This document shows positions 28,001 to 38,998 of a stretch of DNA of 64,000 nucleotides, one piece after another; positions within the stretch are counted from its first letter, which is position 1; each line of letters opens with the position of its first letter. The stretch comes from Pseudovirgaria hyperparasitica (Eukaryota; Ascomycota; Dothideomycetes; Acrospermales; Acrospermaceae). Location of the stretch: assembly GCF_010093815.1 (NCBI RefSeq), contig NW_022985558.1:461038-525037 (forward strand), in the 5' to 3' direction. The translations under genes and the position numbers were made by a program. The notes beneath the pieces were generated by a model that saw only the letters and a list, made by a program, of their open reading frames with translations, had not been told where the DNA came from and made no database searches.

Positions 28001-28320
28001 AGGGTAGAGTTAAATAGAGAGAATTCCTTTAATAATTCTTCACGTAGCGTGGCCTACTACTATTTCTAAAACCTACTTATTCCTTTAATAGTAGGACGGA
28101 GATAGTCCTCGTAGTATAACGGTAGGGAGGTTATCTTCTTATTAGGCGGAACTTCGTAGTTTATATATATATCCTCGTACTTCCGAAGGAAGGCCGTAAT
28201 ATTTATTCCTTTAAAGCGCTTAGGGGCTAGGGTAGATAGAGGTACTATCTTTCCTTATTGCGTAAATACTACGAAGAAGTTAAGTATCTCTCTACGAGTT
28301 ACTAGGTCGTTATTTTAAGC
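22080..28320 (-). mobile_element. Ty3/gypsy LTR retrotransposon, RIP-inactivated
   Basis: Read on the minus strand, pol domains appear in the Ty3/gypsy order. A retropepsin-like FDSGA lies at about 26,115-26,135. Reverse transcriptase spans about 24,230-24,850, including DYRLINSAIEINRVT, DLTGFITPLGLL, LPQGATNLVAQF (Q as TAA) and the catalytic box FLDNLGIKGP (24,497-24,525; expected FLDD, Asp now Asn by a G-to-A change). RNase H follows with a VDSS-containing strand (about 24,020) and IDANTLVA (about 23,815). Integrase is at about 22,500-23,400, ending with ITNGGFKN-W-PGHLHAV-like and SIGYSTVYLVLGHK segments typical of the GPY/F-side of fungal gypsy integrases. The gag part (about 26,700-28,320) is too decayed to read. 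LTRs were not identified on either side, so ends are approximate. The order RT, RNase H, integrase excludes a Ty1/copia element. Confidence 0.9.
25657..25695. repeat. Perfect 18-bp hairpin in gypsy relic
   Basis: CGGATTATTAGTTAAGGG is followed by TAG and then by its exact reverse complement. It lies between the protease and reverse transcriptase readings of the gypsy relic. Related but imperfect copies of the TTATTAGTTAAGGG phrase occur at about 28,378 and 29,329, the latter also with a partner ACTAATAATC arm. The phrase could be the terminal sequence of a small element inserted into the retrotransposon, or part of its own repeat. Confidence 0.8.
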
Positions 28321-31300
28321 TCCTATCGCACTATTACTAGTAGTAGGTGTGCTAGTAGAGACGCTGGGGGTAAGGTTATTAGTTAAGGGATTACCTTAAC
28401 TAAAGGTTAGCCCAATACGTCTACCTACAACATCTATCATCCCTTCTCTATATTAACTAATCCCTTTATAAGGTGAACTATTACTATCGTCTTTATTAAT
28501 ATAAGGTTCACGGTATCCTACTTATGTTATTATCTTTATATAAGGCGTTCCTAAAGTAGTATACTCGTATGGCCGTGTTTATGAATAACAGCTATGGTAG
28601 TACTAAACAGGTTGTATTTATCGTTTTTAAACTCTTCTTTACTACTTCATCTGGCCCTGTTTTATATCCTATTCCCCTAAGACATTTTCGAGTCGCGCTA
28701 TCACCTATATTAGTATGCGCATGCTTTTTACGGCTACTTTTAAGAGGCTAGCCCCTAGCGACTCCGGACTCCCTGTTTTCCGGACTCGTGGCTTTAATCT
28801 AGTAAGTCTAGACTACCTTATTAGGCACGCCATATACTTCCCCTAAGCTAGTTTCGGAGTCCTAATCTCCCCCTATAAGTTTGTAGTCCGGGTAGAACCT
28901 CTAAAATTATAGTAAGCTATCGCTACGTGTGTCCCTTTTATAAATAGCTATGTTCCTAGTATAGTAGTCACAACGAACTTATAAGTATCTCTTCTAGGTA
29001 TTATAAGTTCTCTTTGAACGCACGACTTCTTATTAGTTCTCTTTTATAATAGGACGGGTCTATATAATACTCTTAATCAATTCTTCAATAGCTAAGCCTA
29101 ATAATTAATACCCATAGAGGCCTATAAACGTAAGAAAAGGTCGAATAGTCGAATATTAGTGATGGGGGGGAAGCGCCGAGTAGAATGACCAAGGAAAACG
29201 CCCTCCTTAAATATATAATGAAGCCATGTGATCGAGCTAGGGACACATACATGTAGGGCTGTAGGAGCGGCCTTCCACACTATATTACTATTATTTTACC
29301 CTTAGGTAGCACGTGTAGGTGCGGAGGTTATTAGTTAAGGGCTACCCCCGACTAATAATCGAGGTTCTCCTAGGGTTCTTCCGGTATATATCGGGTTACT
29401 ACCGGCGTATACCGGGTCTCTTCCGGTATATATTTCCGGGTCTACTAGTACTAGAGAAGTAGTAGATATATAAGTATCTATTAGGAGATATCCTTAGGGT
29501 ACTTATTAAGCTATCGTGTAATATCTAAAGTCTTTATAACATAGATAAGCCATTACCGTTATATATGGAGGTTAGGGTATATAGCTAGATAGTAGCGTAT
29601 TATACCTCTCCGGCCGTACGCCTTACACCATAGGGAGGTGTCGGGAACGCCTCTCTTATAGATGTAGTATAGAAAGAAGTTATTATTAAAGAAAGATAAA
29701 ATTAAGAAAGCTAAAAGAAAATATAAAGATCTATATAGATCTATATAAACTCGTACTAATCTATCTAGAAGAAGTAAGATCGCTTTAAAATTAAAACTAA
29801 AAAACTAAAAATACTAGATAAAAGAGATATATTAGTACTAATTAGTATAGATCTAAACCGATTAAGTTAGAGTAGAAGTAGAAGTACTAATTACCGCGAT
29901 AGTTATATCTAATTCCTTCCACTAGTTCTTATTTAGTATAGTATAGAGCTTTATAATATAAGTCTCTAGCCTTTCGTTCCGACGCTATAAATTCTATATA
30001 GTACGCCTTATAGCTATAAACTCCTCTATAGAAACCTATAGAGTAGTAGGACCTAGGATAGAGAGAGACGGACCGGCGTGGGCACGCTAAGAATTATATA
30101 AATTAGCGAAAAGATTTAACGATTAGTATAGAACCATATACCTTTAGTATAGAAACTTCTAGATTAGAGCTATCTTCTCTAAATTTATAGCTCTTTAGCA
30201 CGCGCGAGAAAGGAACCTTAGCCTTTTTACTAGAACCTTTTCTAGGAATTTTAATATCGCTAGTATATAGAAAGAAGTCCGAAGTAGTAGAGATTTTAGT
30301 ACTATTATAGAGATTAATATATATTAGTAAGAATCTATAATAATTTAAGAAAAACGATATTATCTAGTAATTATAGTAATAATAGCTATAGTAGATTCTA
30401 ATAAATCCTTACGGATCTTATTAGAATCGTACTCCTAGGCGTAACTCTTACCTTAGGTATATAGCTCGTAGAAAGCCTTCTCTAAGGTGTTACGATTAGT
30501 AGTACTACGCTCCTTATTAGTAGGGGTTACTAGAGGCCTAGTAGTAATCTATACTAATATAAGTAAATCTATATAAAGTTCTTCGAACTTACTTAAATAC
30601 CTATAAGTAATAACGCTTCTTAGTTATATAAGTACCGTATATTATAGATTTAGTACTACCGTGAGTAATATATAACGGAAAGTAATAACTATAATAATAT
30701 ATAGCTAGATTATTAGAGCCCGGCCTAGGTCGGGGTAGATTAATAGCTTTTAATATATTAGTAACGTATATAAGATAGGGATTATTCGAAGGCGCCTATT
30801 TCCGCGCCGATTACTTTAGAGTATTAAGATTTTAGGAAACTATATTATAATTATTACTAATTTATACGGATTATTATAAATTATATTATTACTAGCTAAG
30901 GATGGTATAAAAATTAGTAAATTACGTAAATTATACTAAATTATAGTAAATCTATATAAATCTATATCTATAAGAATCGGGTGATATATCTAATAATCTA
31001 AAAAACTCTATAAAGAGTTAAGAAGTTTTTTAAAGAAAGGAATATTTCTAAGAAAAGATTTTAATATAGGTAGTACCCGGGCTTATCTAATTATATTACG
31101 TGATACGCTAGGCCTAATTAGGTAATCTTACCTATATAAGAAGTTAAGATAGATAAAATCTAGTTTATTAGGAAAACACTTATATAAATCTTAGATTAGT
31201 AAATATTAGTAAGTATCTAAGACGAAGTATAGAGAACGACTAAGGTCTTACGAGACTTAGAATAGGGATATAGAGATAGATAACGATCTAGGTTACTAAG

Positions 31301-31329
31301 GGCAGCTTCCTAGAGGGAAGGGATAATTA
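28321..31329. other. RIP-degraded flank with less-mutated patches
   Basis: No gene family was recognised. Two short patches, about 28,565-28,780 and 29,155-29,300, keep CpA and TpG dinucleotides and look much less RIP-mutated than their surroundings. At 29,329-29,450 lie the TTATTAGTTAAGGG phrase and several CCGGTATA motifs. From about 29,650 the plus strand is A-rich with a loosely open reading that I cannot assign. The upstream LTR of the gypsy relic should lie in the first kilobase but was not recognised. Confidence 0.45.
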
Positions 31330-32026
31330 TTAGGACTTAGCCTTAGGTAGAACCCGACCTATACGTACCTTAGCTAATAGGGTTAGAAGGTAATATAAAG
31401 GGCGGTAAATAGTTATATACTAGATAGATCGGTATCTCTTTATATATATACTCTCGGATTTCTACCGAAAGGGTTCGGTAGTAATTCATTCTATAATAGA
31501 ATACACCCTATTATTCTATCTAACTATACTACTATCTAATAACCCTATTCTTATAGGTTTAGATAAGGTAGAGGTGGTAGAGAGGTTACTAAAGTTAAGG
31601 AGATTAGGAGACTTTTTTACGAACTCGTCGAGTAACTTACTCGTTACTAACTTACCGACAAGTAAGTTACTTAGCTAGCTAGTAATAGTCTATATATATA
31701 TCCGTTTTAGGTACTATTCGTTAAGTATATAGCCTTAATATATAAATATATACTCCTAAATATACTCTAAGAAACACTATACTATCCCTATCTAAATACT
31801 TGTAAGAATTGGGTTATTGAATAGTAGTATAGTTAGATAGAACAATAGGGTGTATTCTATTATAGAACGAATTACTACCGAACTCTTTCGGTAGAAATCT
31901 AAGAGTATATATATAAAGGGACGCCGATCTATCTAGCATGTAACTATTTACCGCCCTTTACGTTACCTCCTAACCCTGTTAGCTAAGGTACGTGTAGATC
32001 GGGTCCTACCTAAGGCTAAGTCCTAA
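31330..32026. mobile_element. 697-bp element with ~224-bp terminal inverted repeats
   Basis: The sequence from 31,330 to about 31,553 is repeated in inverted orientation from about 31,800 to 32,026. Outer ends read TTAGGACTTAGCCTTAGGTA and its complement. Nearly all differences between the arms are C/T or G/A, which is what RIP produces on two copies of a repeat. The central ~245 bp has no coding potential and contains a smaller inverted motif around AGTAACTTACT/AGTAAGTTACT. Size and structure fit a non-autonomous foldback or MITE-like DNA transposon. A target-site duplication could not be recognised with confidence. Confidence 0.85.
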
Positions 32027-34110
32027 CAATACTAGTTATACTAGTTATAGTAAACGCCTAGAGCGAGAACGCCGCCTCGCTTACCTTAAGTTACTCCTTA
32101 TACTTATAAAGGTATAGATATACGTCTAGTAGAATACTAAGTAGAACATCTACTATCTTCGTGTTAGGCACGTGAGGAGCACGTGGCCTACTAGTTGATT
32201 CTACATGTATATAGTAGTCGTATATAAGTAGTGTACTCTACCCTTGAAGTAGTAGCTTTAAGATTCGGTCCTTTTAGTATAGTTGGTTAGTATATGGAGC
32301 CCGCCTCCTTACACTTCGCGGCTTTATAATAAGTAGTTCTAGACTAAGTTATCTCCTTAATATAGCGGTAAGTATAGTAGTTATTATCTACGTATAGTCT
32401 TAATTCGTATATCCTAGCCCTTATCTTAGTATAAGTCTCTATCTTCTTACGCTATTTAAGAGCTAATAGTACTATATCCGCCTAGTAACGCCCTAGTTAT
32501 ACTAGACTACTAAAGGTTTCTATAACTCGTGTCTAAGGGGGTATTTTATAACGAGTCTTATAAGTCGACGAATAATTTAAACTATAAGTAGATAGAGGGC
32601 GAGATTAAGGTTAAGGTTAAGGAAACGTAGGTATCTATATAGGCATTATAGAATTAAACCTATAATACTATAATTCTATCTAACGAAGTAGTTAAGTATA
32701 CGCGAGCTTATCTTTATTATCTTAATAATATCTTACTACCGTCTCCTCACGCTTAATTATCGTCTATCTTATCTACTTATCTTAAAGCCTCGTATTCCAC
32801 TTCTTATAATCTAACTTAGCCTCCTTACGTCGTAATCTCTTTATTTTAAGGCGCTTAAGTATAGAAGTAGTACTTCCGTTAATAGCGGTTAACGAGATAC
32901 TAGTTCTACTACTAGTTTAAGACTTCCTTAGGCACGGTTAAGTAATAATCTTATAGAATAAGTCTATCGACGGCTTATCCTTAGTTACGCCTTAAATACC
33001 GTTAATAATATTATTAGTCTATAGCTCTAAGATAGTCTTATCTATCTTATAGTAGAGTATTCTATTAGATAATATAATCTTATAGTACTAACCTTAGTAG
33101 TTTATATACGTCGCCTTACTATACTAGAGCTTACTCTAAATATTATTAATAATAACTCTTCGGTTACGGCCTTGCTATCTTCGCTCCTCCTATAATTTAA
33201 ATAGCTATTTTAAGTATCTCTTAAGGTTTAGATCTACGGGCGATAATACTAGACTAGTAGAAACTATACTAGTAAGTAGTAATGGCGTAGGAGACTTCGG
33301 ATTAGATACTATAGCCTTCTTATATTCTAGTAGCTAATAAGACTTATAGATAATAATATCCTTAAAGGTAAGGAATATAGCCTCTAGTAGATCCTTTCTT
33401 ACTAGGCTATAGATCTTATTAAGGAAGGTAAGAAGCTTATCCTAGTTATCTAGACTCTAGTCTAGAAGTATTAACTATTTCCTAGTATAACTAGATATTC
33501 CGAGCTTTATAGTAAAGCCTCGAGTCTTAAATAGCTAGTTATTAGTACCGAGAGCCTTATTAATTAACTACTAAATCTCCTCCTTATATAACTCCTTCTT
33601 AAACTTATACCAGGCTTCCGTCTTTAGTAATATAGCCTTAATAATCTTTCTAAAACTATCTACTCTAAGTTACTAATTTATATAGATAGACTATATTATC
33701 TTATTAAGAGCCGCGTTATTATTCTATAGGTTCTTCTTCTCCTTCTCCTTAACTATATCTCCGTGAACTAAAGTAGAGTTATTAGTATTATTAGATATAT
33801 CATCTAGTAAGGCTAGAGGATCGCTTAATAAGGGTATGTTAGAGGGCGCTAGTAGTATATTTTTATACCTCGCCGCTATCTTCGTAGCCCTTAATACCTT
33901 ATCTATACTATACTAGAGCGCCTTTAATATAGATATATATAGCTATAGCCTAGAAGGTAGTAGTAGAGGTTCTATTAAGTTATTCTATCTAAATCAAATA
34001 CCTTTATACTACTTAGAAGGTATAATAGATAGCGTAAAATAGTTAAAAAAAATACTAATATATAGCTAATATTATATAATACTAATATATAATAGATATT
34101 TTAATAGGTA
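32027..34110. other. RIP-degraded sequence up to island border
   Basis: No family was recognised. On the minus strand a protein-like reading with TAG/TAA breaks is visible at about 32,700-33,700 (segments such as KTEAWYKFKKELYKEEI and LFKTRGFTIKLGISSYTRK), so an old coding region is likely. The last ~100 bp before 34,110 are almost pure A/T, and ordinary sequence begins directly after. Confidence 0.5.
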
Positions 34111-34351
34111 TATGAGTATTCGTTGACGATGCCGTAAAATGTTAATTATATATAAAAACGCGTGTTGGTGGCATAGACGTGCATCGGGCGCCAAGCTTTC
34201 CCATGTAACTATGGACAAACGGATTGTCGTCAAGTAGATTCTGGCACGCTGTTAGGAATATTTGATCATGACACCCCGCGTACCAATGCTTCGCGAGGGC
34301 CCAGCATAAGTCGCGTCTCCCGCGGCCTCAATTAATTACCAGAAATTAGCA
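34111..34351 (+). promoter_or_regulatory. Border region and probable promoter of WD40 gene
   Basis: Only about 240 bp separate the edge of the RIP island from the start codon of the WD40 gene. The stretch includes a TATATAAAAA element at about 34,149 and is of normal composition from about 34,135. It must hold the core promoter unless control elements lie inside the island. No specific binding site was recognised. Confidence 0.45.
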
Positions 34352-36011
34352 ATGGAGGTCTCAGACCAATATTCAAGTGAGAACCTGAATGACAACGCAA
34401 AGTGCAACGACTAATTACGCTCAGGCTCACATCATCCGCTGTGCTCGCCGGACAATGCACACATTGCTACGCTGAACGGCGGCCGTCTCCAAATCCGATC
34501 TACAAATTCGCTAGAAGTCATACACAACTTTGTTGTTCCCCAGGACGGCAACTCACGCTTTTTGTGCCTGCGCTGGTCTCCCAAAACGAAAGACCGACCG
34601 TCCTCGAACCGTATACTGGTGGCAGATGAGGATAATGTACGAGTGTGGGACCTCCGAGACCGAAAATGGAACGGCACGATCAACAATGGCAGCGCGGGCA
34701 TGGGCAAAGTCGTGAACGCAGACTTTGGCAGGACTGAGACGGAAGTTGTTGTCTTCTCAGACTTTGCGTCCAAAGTCACGGTGTGGTCCCTGTCGCATGG
34801 CAGGACCGTGGAGATCAAAGATCCAAAGTTCGTGACAGCGAGAGGCTATGGGTATCGGCCGAAGACTTCTGAATTTACAGTTCTGTCCAGACCGAATGCG
34901 CAAGATACAGTGACTTTACATGCGCCGCAGACGTACTTTGTCATCAAAACGATCACCTTGAATACGGTTGATGCGCAAGGCATGAAATGGAGCCCCGATG
35001 GCAAATGGCTGGCGGTATGGGATACACCCAGCGTAGGGCACCGCGTTTACATCTATACGGCCGACGGGCATCTATACAGAATGTATGGGGGCGCTCCGGA
35101 AGGAGATCTCGAGGGACTTGGAGCTCGTAGTGTAGACTGGAGCCCTCGGGGCGACTATCTGGCTATAAGTGGTTACGACAAACGTGTAACTTTGCTGAAT
35201 GCACGCACTGTGAGCTCTTACTCAGGACTTCATTGCCTTCGACTGACTTTACTAGTTCTCTCCAGTTATTGTTCTTGAGCACACGACTTCGATCCAATTA
35301 TCCAATGGTGGTGTGTGGCAAGAACAAGTTTCTCCGTCTGGTGAGCGCAGTTACATCGAAGTTGCGCAGCCAATAGCTCCCCCAGCTGCTCCATCACCAC
35401 CTAACGATGCTCTTGCAAAGCTTGGTATATCTATTACGACATTTAATGCTGACGGCACTTTGGTGGCCACTCGCGATGAAAACACTCCAACCACAGTCTG
35501 GATCTGGGATCTCTCAAACTTGGCCCCTCGAGCCGTTATTATCCAGCATTCCCCTATAAAGCAACTGTTGTGGAATCCTTCTGACCCAAGCATTCTCATG
35601 ATCCAGAATACGCATGAGGACCCTGCTGTACATCTCTGGCGATCAACGGGAGGAGGTCCAGAAGCTTTGAACATCAAATTCAAGAGGAGTGTGGGGAAGG
35701 TTGAAGCACGATGGCTCAGCACTCCTCGTGATAGGAAACCAGCGTTGATATACGGAGACGCACATGGGCACGTTCTTGCGTGGCCGATCGGCAGAGATGT
35801 TATCCTCAGATTCAGCCGTCCCGAGACGCCAAATGGTGCTGACGATAGCGAAGACTCACTTTTCGACATACTAACCGGTAGGACGCCTGTACCTGCATTG
35901 ACGACTACGGACGGCTTTACACAAGGAGAAGACTTTGACGACAGTGGACCACTGGATGATACATTCAGATACCGGAAACAGCAAAGTGAGATGGACGAAA
36001 GCTTCTTCTGA
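34352..36011 (+). CDS. WRAP73/Wdr8-like WD40 repeat protein
   Basis: Three exons are inferred: 34,352-34,376, 34,425-35,209 and 35,256-36,011, coding 521 residues. Introns of 48 and 46 bp have GTGAGA/CTCAG and GTGAGC/CTAG ends and restore a single frame. The protein is a string of WD40-type blades, with SPDNAHIATLN near the start, MKWSPDGKWLAVWD, VDWSPRGDYLAISGYD and, in exon 3, FNADGTLVATRDENTPTTVWIWD, the segment typical of WRAP73/Wdr8. Members of this family act at microtubule organising centres; in fission yeast Wdr8 works with Msd1 and the kinesin Pkl1 to anchor spindle microtubules. Length is close to the family (human about 460). The gene lies directly beside the RIP island yet shows no RIP-type stops. 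It is tail to tail with the MFS gene, 80 bp apart. Another WD40 family is less likely because of the exon 3 segment. Confidence 0.9.
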
Positions 36012-36091
36012 AATTATGAAGATTTTGGCTTGAAGCTTGGTGGATACAAAGGTTGATAGACAAACCAACGAAGTGGACTGCACGGTACCAT

Positions 36092-37830
36092 TCAGACATT
36101 CTTCCCTGGCTCCGCATGAGCCATTTCAATATGCTCGACAGCAGCCAATGCATTCTTAGCCACAGCATCACGCTTATCTTGCTGCTCGAAAACTGGAGAT
36201 TGATCAGTTGCGGCGTAGTCTAGATTATGGCGAGCAACTTACGAAAGGTCAATTCTTCGAGGGTCCTACCGTAAGTTTCTGGGAAGAATAGGTAAATAAA
36301 GACGACTTCGAAGCACAGCCAGCACACGTAGACGAGCAAGTACTTCCACTTCGCGTTCTCGAGTCCGATTGGGTTCAAGAAACTTCCTGCTCGGATATGA
36401 GTACTGCATCGTCTTGGCACTCACGGTAAACTCACCAAATAGATTGGAACTACGACCGAAGAACTGGAACCATGTAATGCCTTTGGTTCTGACGTAGAAT
36501 GGAAAGATCTCGACCAAGTACACATATGTCAGAGCATTGTACCCAATACAATACGCTGGACTGTACAAGAAGATCATGACAAGAACAGCTATGCCAGCGA
36601 CCGGGGAGCCTGTGATTTGTTGACGAGCCTGGGCGATTGTCCATCCTGTGTAAACGATTACGAGCAAACTCGAACAAAGAAGATACATTCTACGCCTCGG
36701 ATAGCGAGGGGTAATGACAGCAAGCACGACTCCGACTACGAGCCCCCAAGCCTGTGTCCCGACGTTGTATTTGACTTGAGTTGCGCTGTCGCCAATGCCG
36801 ATGCTTTGGAGGATGGGTACGAGATACTGACTAAGCAATGTGTTTCCAGAAAATTGGGTAAACATTCCAAGCATAGCAGCGATCAGAGCTCGGCGTCTCA
36901 TGCCTCGAGATTGGAAAAGCTCCATGTAACCTCGCTTGCGGGATGTGTTCTCAATCTCGAGAGCGCTTCTAATCTCGGCATACTCTGCGTACGGGAGCCT
37001 GCGCATGTCAGTGGCAATTTCCAGGATGTCGAGATGGAACATGCCTGTCAGTTACGTCGCCTTCGGCGTGGTATTTTATCAAGATCTTCAGGGCTTCTTC
37101 TCCTCTATCTTTGGAAACGAGCCACCTAGGGCTCTCTGGGATGGTGAAGGCGAATGCGATCTGCAGGGTGGAAGGAAGAGCTTGAAGAATACTGGGTAGA
37201 CGCCAGCTCCAATCATTGGGTATGATACGTGTTCGCATGACAATACCAGCTCCAACGACAGCGCCGACTCCGAAGAAGGCATTGAAAAGGGAACCCAGAA
37301 ACTGCCGTTCTTTTGGATGACCTAGTTCTCCTAACAAAGCAGACCCCGCCACAATTGCATATACGATTCCGTGACCAAGAAAGATACGAGCAAATACAAA
37401 CATGGCCACTATACACGTCAGCTCTGGCTGTTCTGGAGTTCTCTTGTATATCCTTACAGCTCTTGCTCAGGCCTTGCATGACGGCTCCGATAATCATCAC
37501 AGTACTTCCAAAGACGATACTCCACCGGCGACCAACATGATCGGACAGTAGAGCAATGAATGGCAGACTTGTGACGGCTCCAATGTTGTAGCAAGCAACT
37601 AACAGACCCAAACTACCGCCTGTAGGATGGTTGAAGAAGGTTTGCCAGGGTGTCAGTGCTTGCATGCCATTCATCATGGATGAGTCAAAGCCAGAGGTAG
37701 ACTCGATACACAAGCAGAAGGGAACAAGACATAGATACAGCATACGTAGGTTGGGTTTGCGATACCATCGTATCTTGTCTGCAGCAATCAAACGCTCGAT
37801 AACGGGATCCGAAGCTGATACTCCGCCCAT
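36092..37830 (-). CDS. MFS sugar transporter (hexose/disaccharide type)
   Basis: Five exons on the minus strand: 37,830-37,458, 37,408-37,056, 36,982-36,436, 36,386-36,243 and 36,192-36,092, giving about 505 residues. Sugar-porter signatures are clear: DHVGRRWSIVFGS in the loop after helix 2, RIFLGHGIVYAI, IPESPRWLVSKDRGEEAL, and PETYGRTLEELTFLFEQQ at the end of helix 12. About 12 hydrophobic segments fit a plasma-membrane facilitator or proton symporter; closest by memory to fungal lactose-permease-like and hexose transporters, substrate unknown. The last exon was found by joining TTTC to TTTCGAGCAGC across a 50-bp intron. The second intron is the weak point: a 73-bp intron (36,983-37,055) keeps frame, but a 57-bp one with a better branch and CAG acceptor would be one base out. 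Either a short deletion of the cytoplasmic loop or a frameshift is possible. Confidence 0.88.
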
Positions 37831-38998
37831 AGTTGCTATGTCAGTCCAATTCTATTATTTGGGAAGACCAGAGAGAGGAGATTCTGCTCGATGCAGCAGC
37901 ATACTACAACATTATTATATCCATGACCAGCTGTCACAACCGGCAGGCCGTACAACGCACCGGTTAAATACAGGTGCGTTGCTTACTGTTCTACGACAGG
38001 GCGGGACCGGTTGTACTACCGCCATGGAAGGCGAAGAAGTAAGATGCATGTTTCTGGTACGGGATGTCGTTGGATCGAGTCCCGCCCTGCCGACAAGGCG
38101 GAGATGCTTGGCATGGTGTTCTGAGATCTTCCGTCGCTACACGATAGGCGTTCTGCAAGCTGTTGCCGGGTTGGCCGGTGCTGGGCCCTTGCTTGCTACT
38201 TCTTGGCTCTACATATGCGTCGTTCATGTCCCTCGGAGCAGCATACTCGCAGTACGTAGGCGAATACGGCCTGAACAACGGCAGTAAGCTTGAACGACAA
38301 TAATACTTGTACGTTGTCCTGTGCATGAGAAGGATGGAAGGATGGATGAATGAATGTGACGCCACTGCGGGGTCTCGCACGTGGTGTCGACAGGAGCTTG
38401 GCTCAGGCTTCACAGCAATCGTCTGCGGTGACACCCAAAGATGCATTCATTCAATGTACTACTGCAACCTTGGTTCAAAATTCGTATCAGGCCAACATGC
38501 ATATATGATATGCTGATGCCGATACAGAACGCGGAGTGCATGAGATGCACATGGATGCGTAGTATCAGTAGGCGCAGGTCGTGGCGCAGTGGCCCATCGA
38601 TCCCCAAAACAGGCAAGCAGTCACCAGGATAGGCAGGCGTAGATGGCGCGTGGATCGACACCAGCATGTCATCACCAAAACTCTCCCAAGGCCCTACAAA
38701 CTGCCCCCAAGACTCTACCAAAGCCCCCAAGAGTCCCCAATGCTCAGGCGGCGCTTGCTGCATGATATCATCCTTCGTCTTGCGTCGCCTTGTCCCTTCG
38801 AGTCTGGGACTAACCTTGAAGTCCGCCCCGCCTATACAATAACACCCAGGCACCTGCACAATGCCATCTTCTTTGTCCTATGACCTTCCGACTCTTCTCC
38901 GCCTCAAACATCTCCCTCGTGCACCACTACCTACAAGACATTTCACTTCTGATCGACTCATCCCCTAGACCCTGCGCGAATCCTTATATACATTCATT
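37831..38998. other. Intergenic region between divergent genes
   Basis: This stretch separates the divergently transcribed transporter and phosphatase genes and should hold both promoters. An 11-bp perfect inverted repeat, CAGGGCGGGAC, lies at 37,997-38,007 and 38,079-38,089. Around 38,690-38,745 a CCCCCAAGA-like phrase is repeated about four times. No coding sequence is supported; the overlapping open frames do not resemble proteins. Confidence 0.6.

Larger units (their letters stand above)
1..34110. other. RIP-mutated AT-rich repeat island
   Basis: This block is strongly enriched in TpA and depleted in CpA and TpG, while CpG is still common, the pattern left by repeat-induced point mutation acting on CpA on both strands. 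No open frame longer than about 160 codons exists, and all those present run over tandem repeats or are frame shadows. Where an ancient protein can be read, the interrupting stops are TAG or TAA at places where CAG, CAA or TGG is expected. The composition changes abruptly near 34,110, just upstream of a normal gene. The island probably is constitutive heterochromatin, either pericentromeric, subtelomeric or an interstitial AT isochore; nothing seen decides which. The left edge lies outside the window. Confidence 0.93.

Noticed and set aside
28569-28751. 60-codon plus-strand open frame in a less-mutated patch
   Set aside because: No start context, family or continuation; the openness follows from locally normal composition.
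1-34110. Telomere or subtelomere at the left side
   Set aside because: No TTAGGG/CCCTAA array is present, so a chromosome end cannot be claimed; a pericentromeric or interstitial island is equally possible.
37997-38089. tRNA-like stem (GGGCGGG with CCCGCCC)
   Set aside because: The possible acceptor stem pairs, but there is no proper T-arm, D-arm or anticodon stem between.
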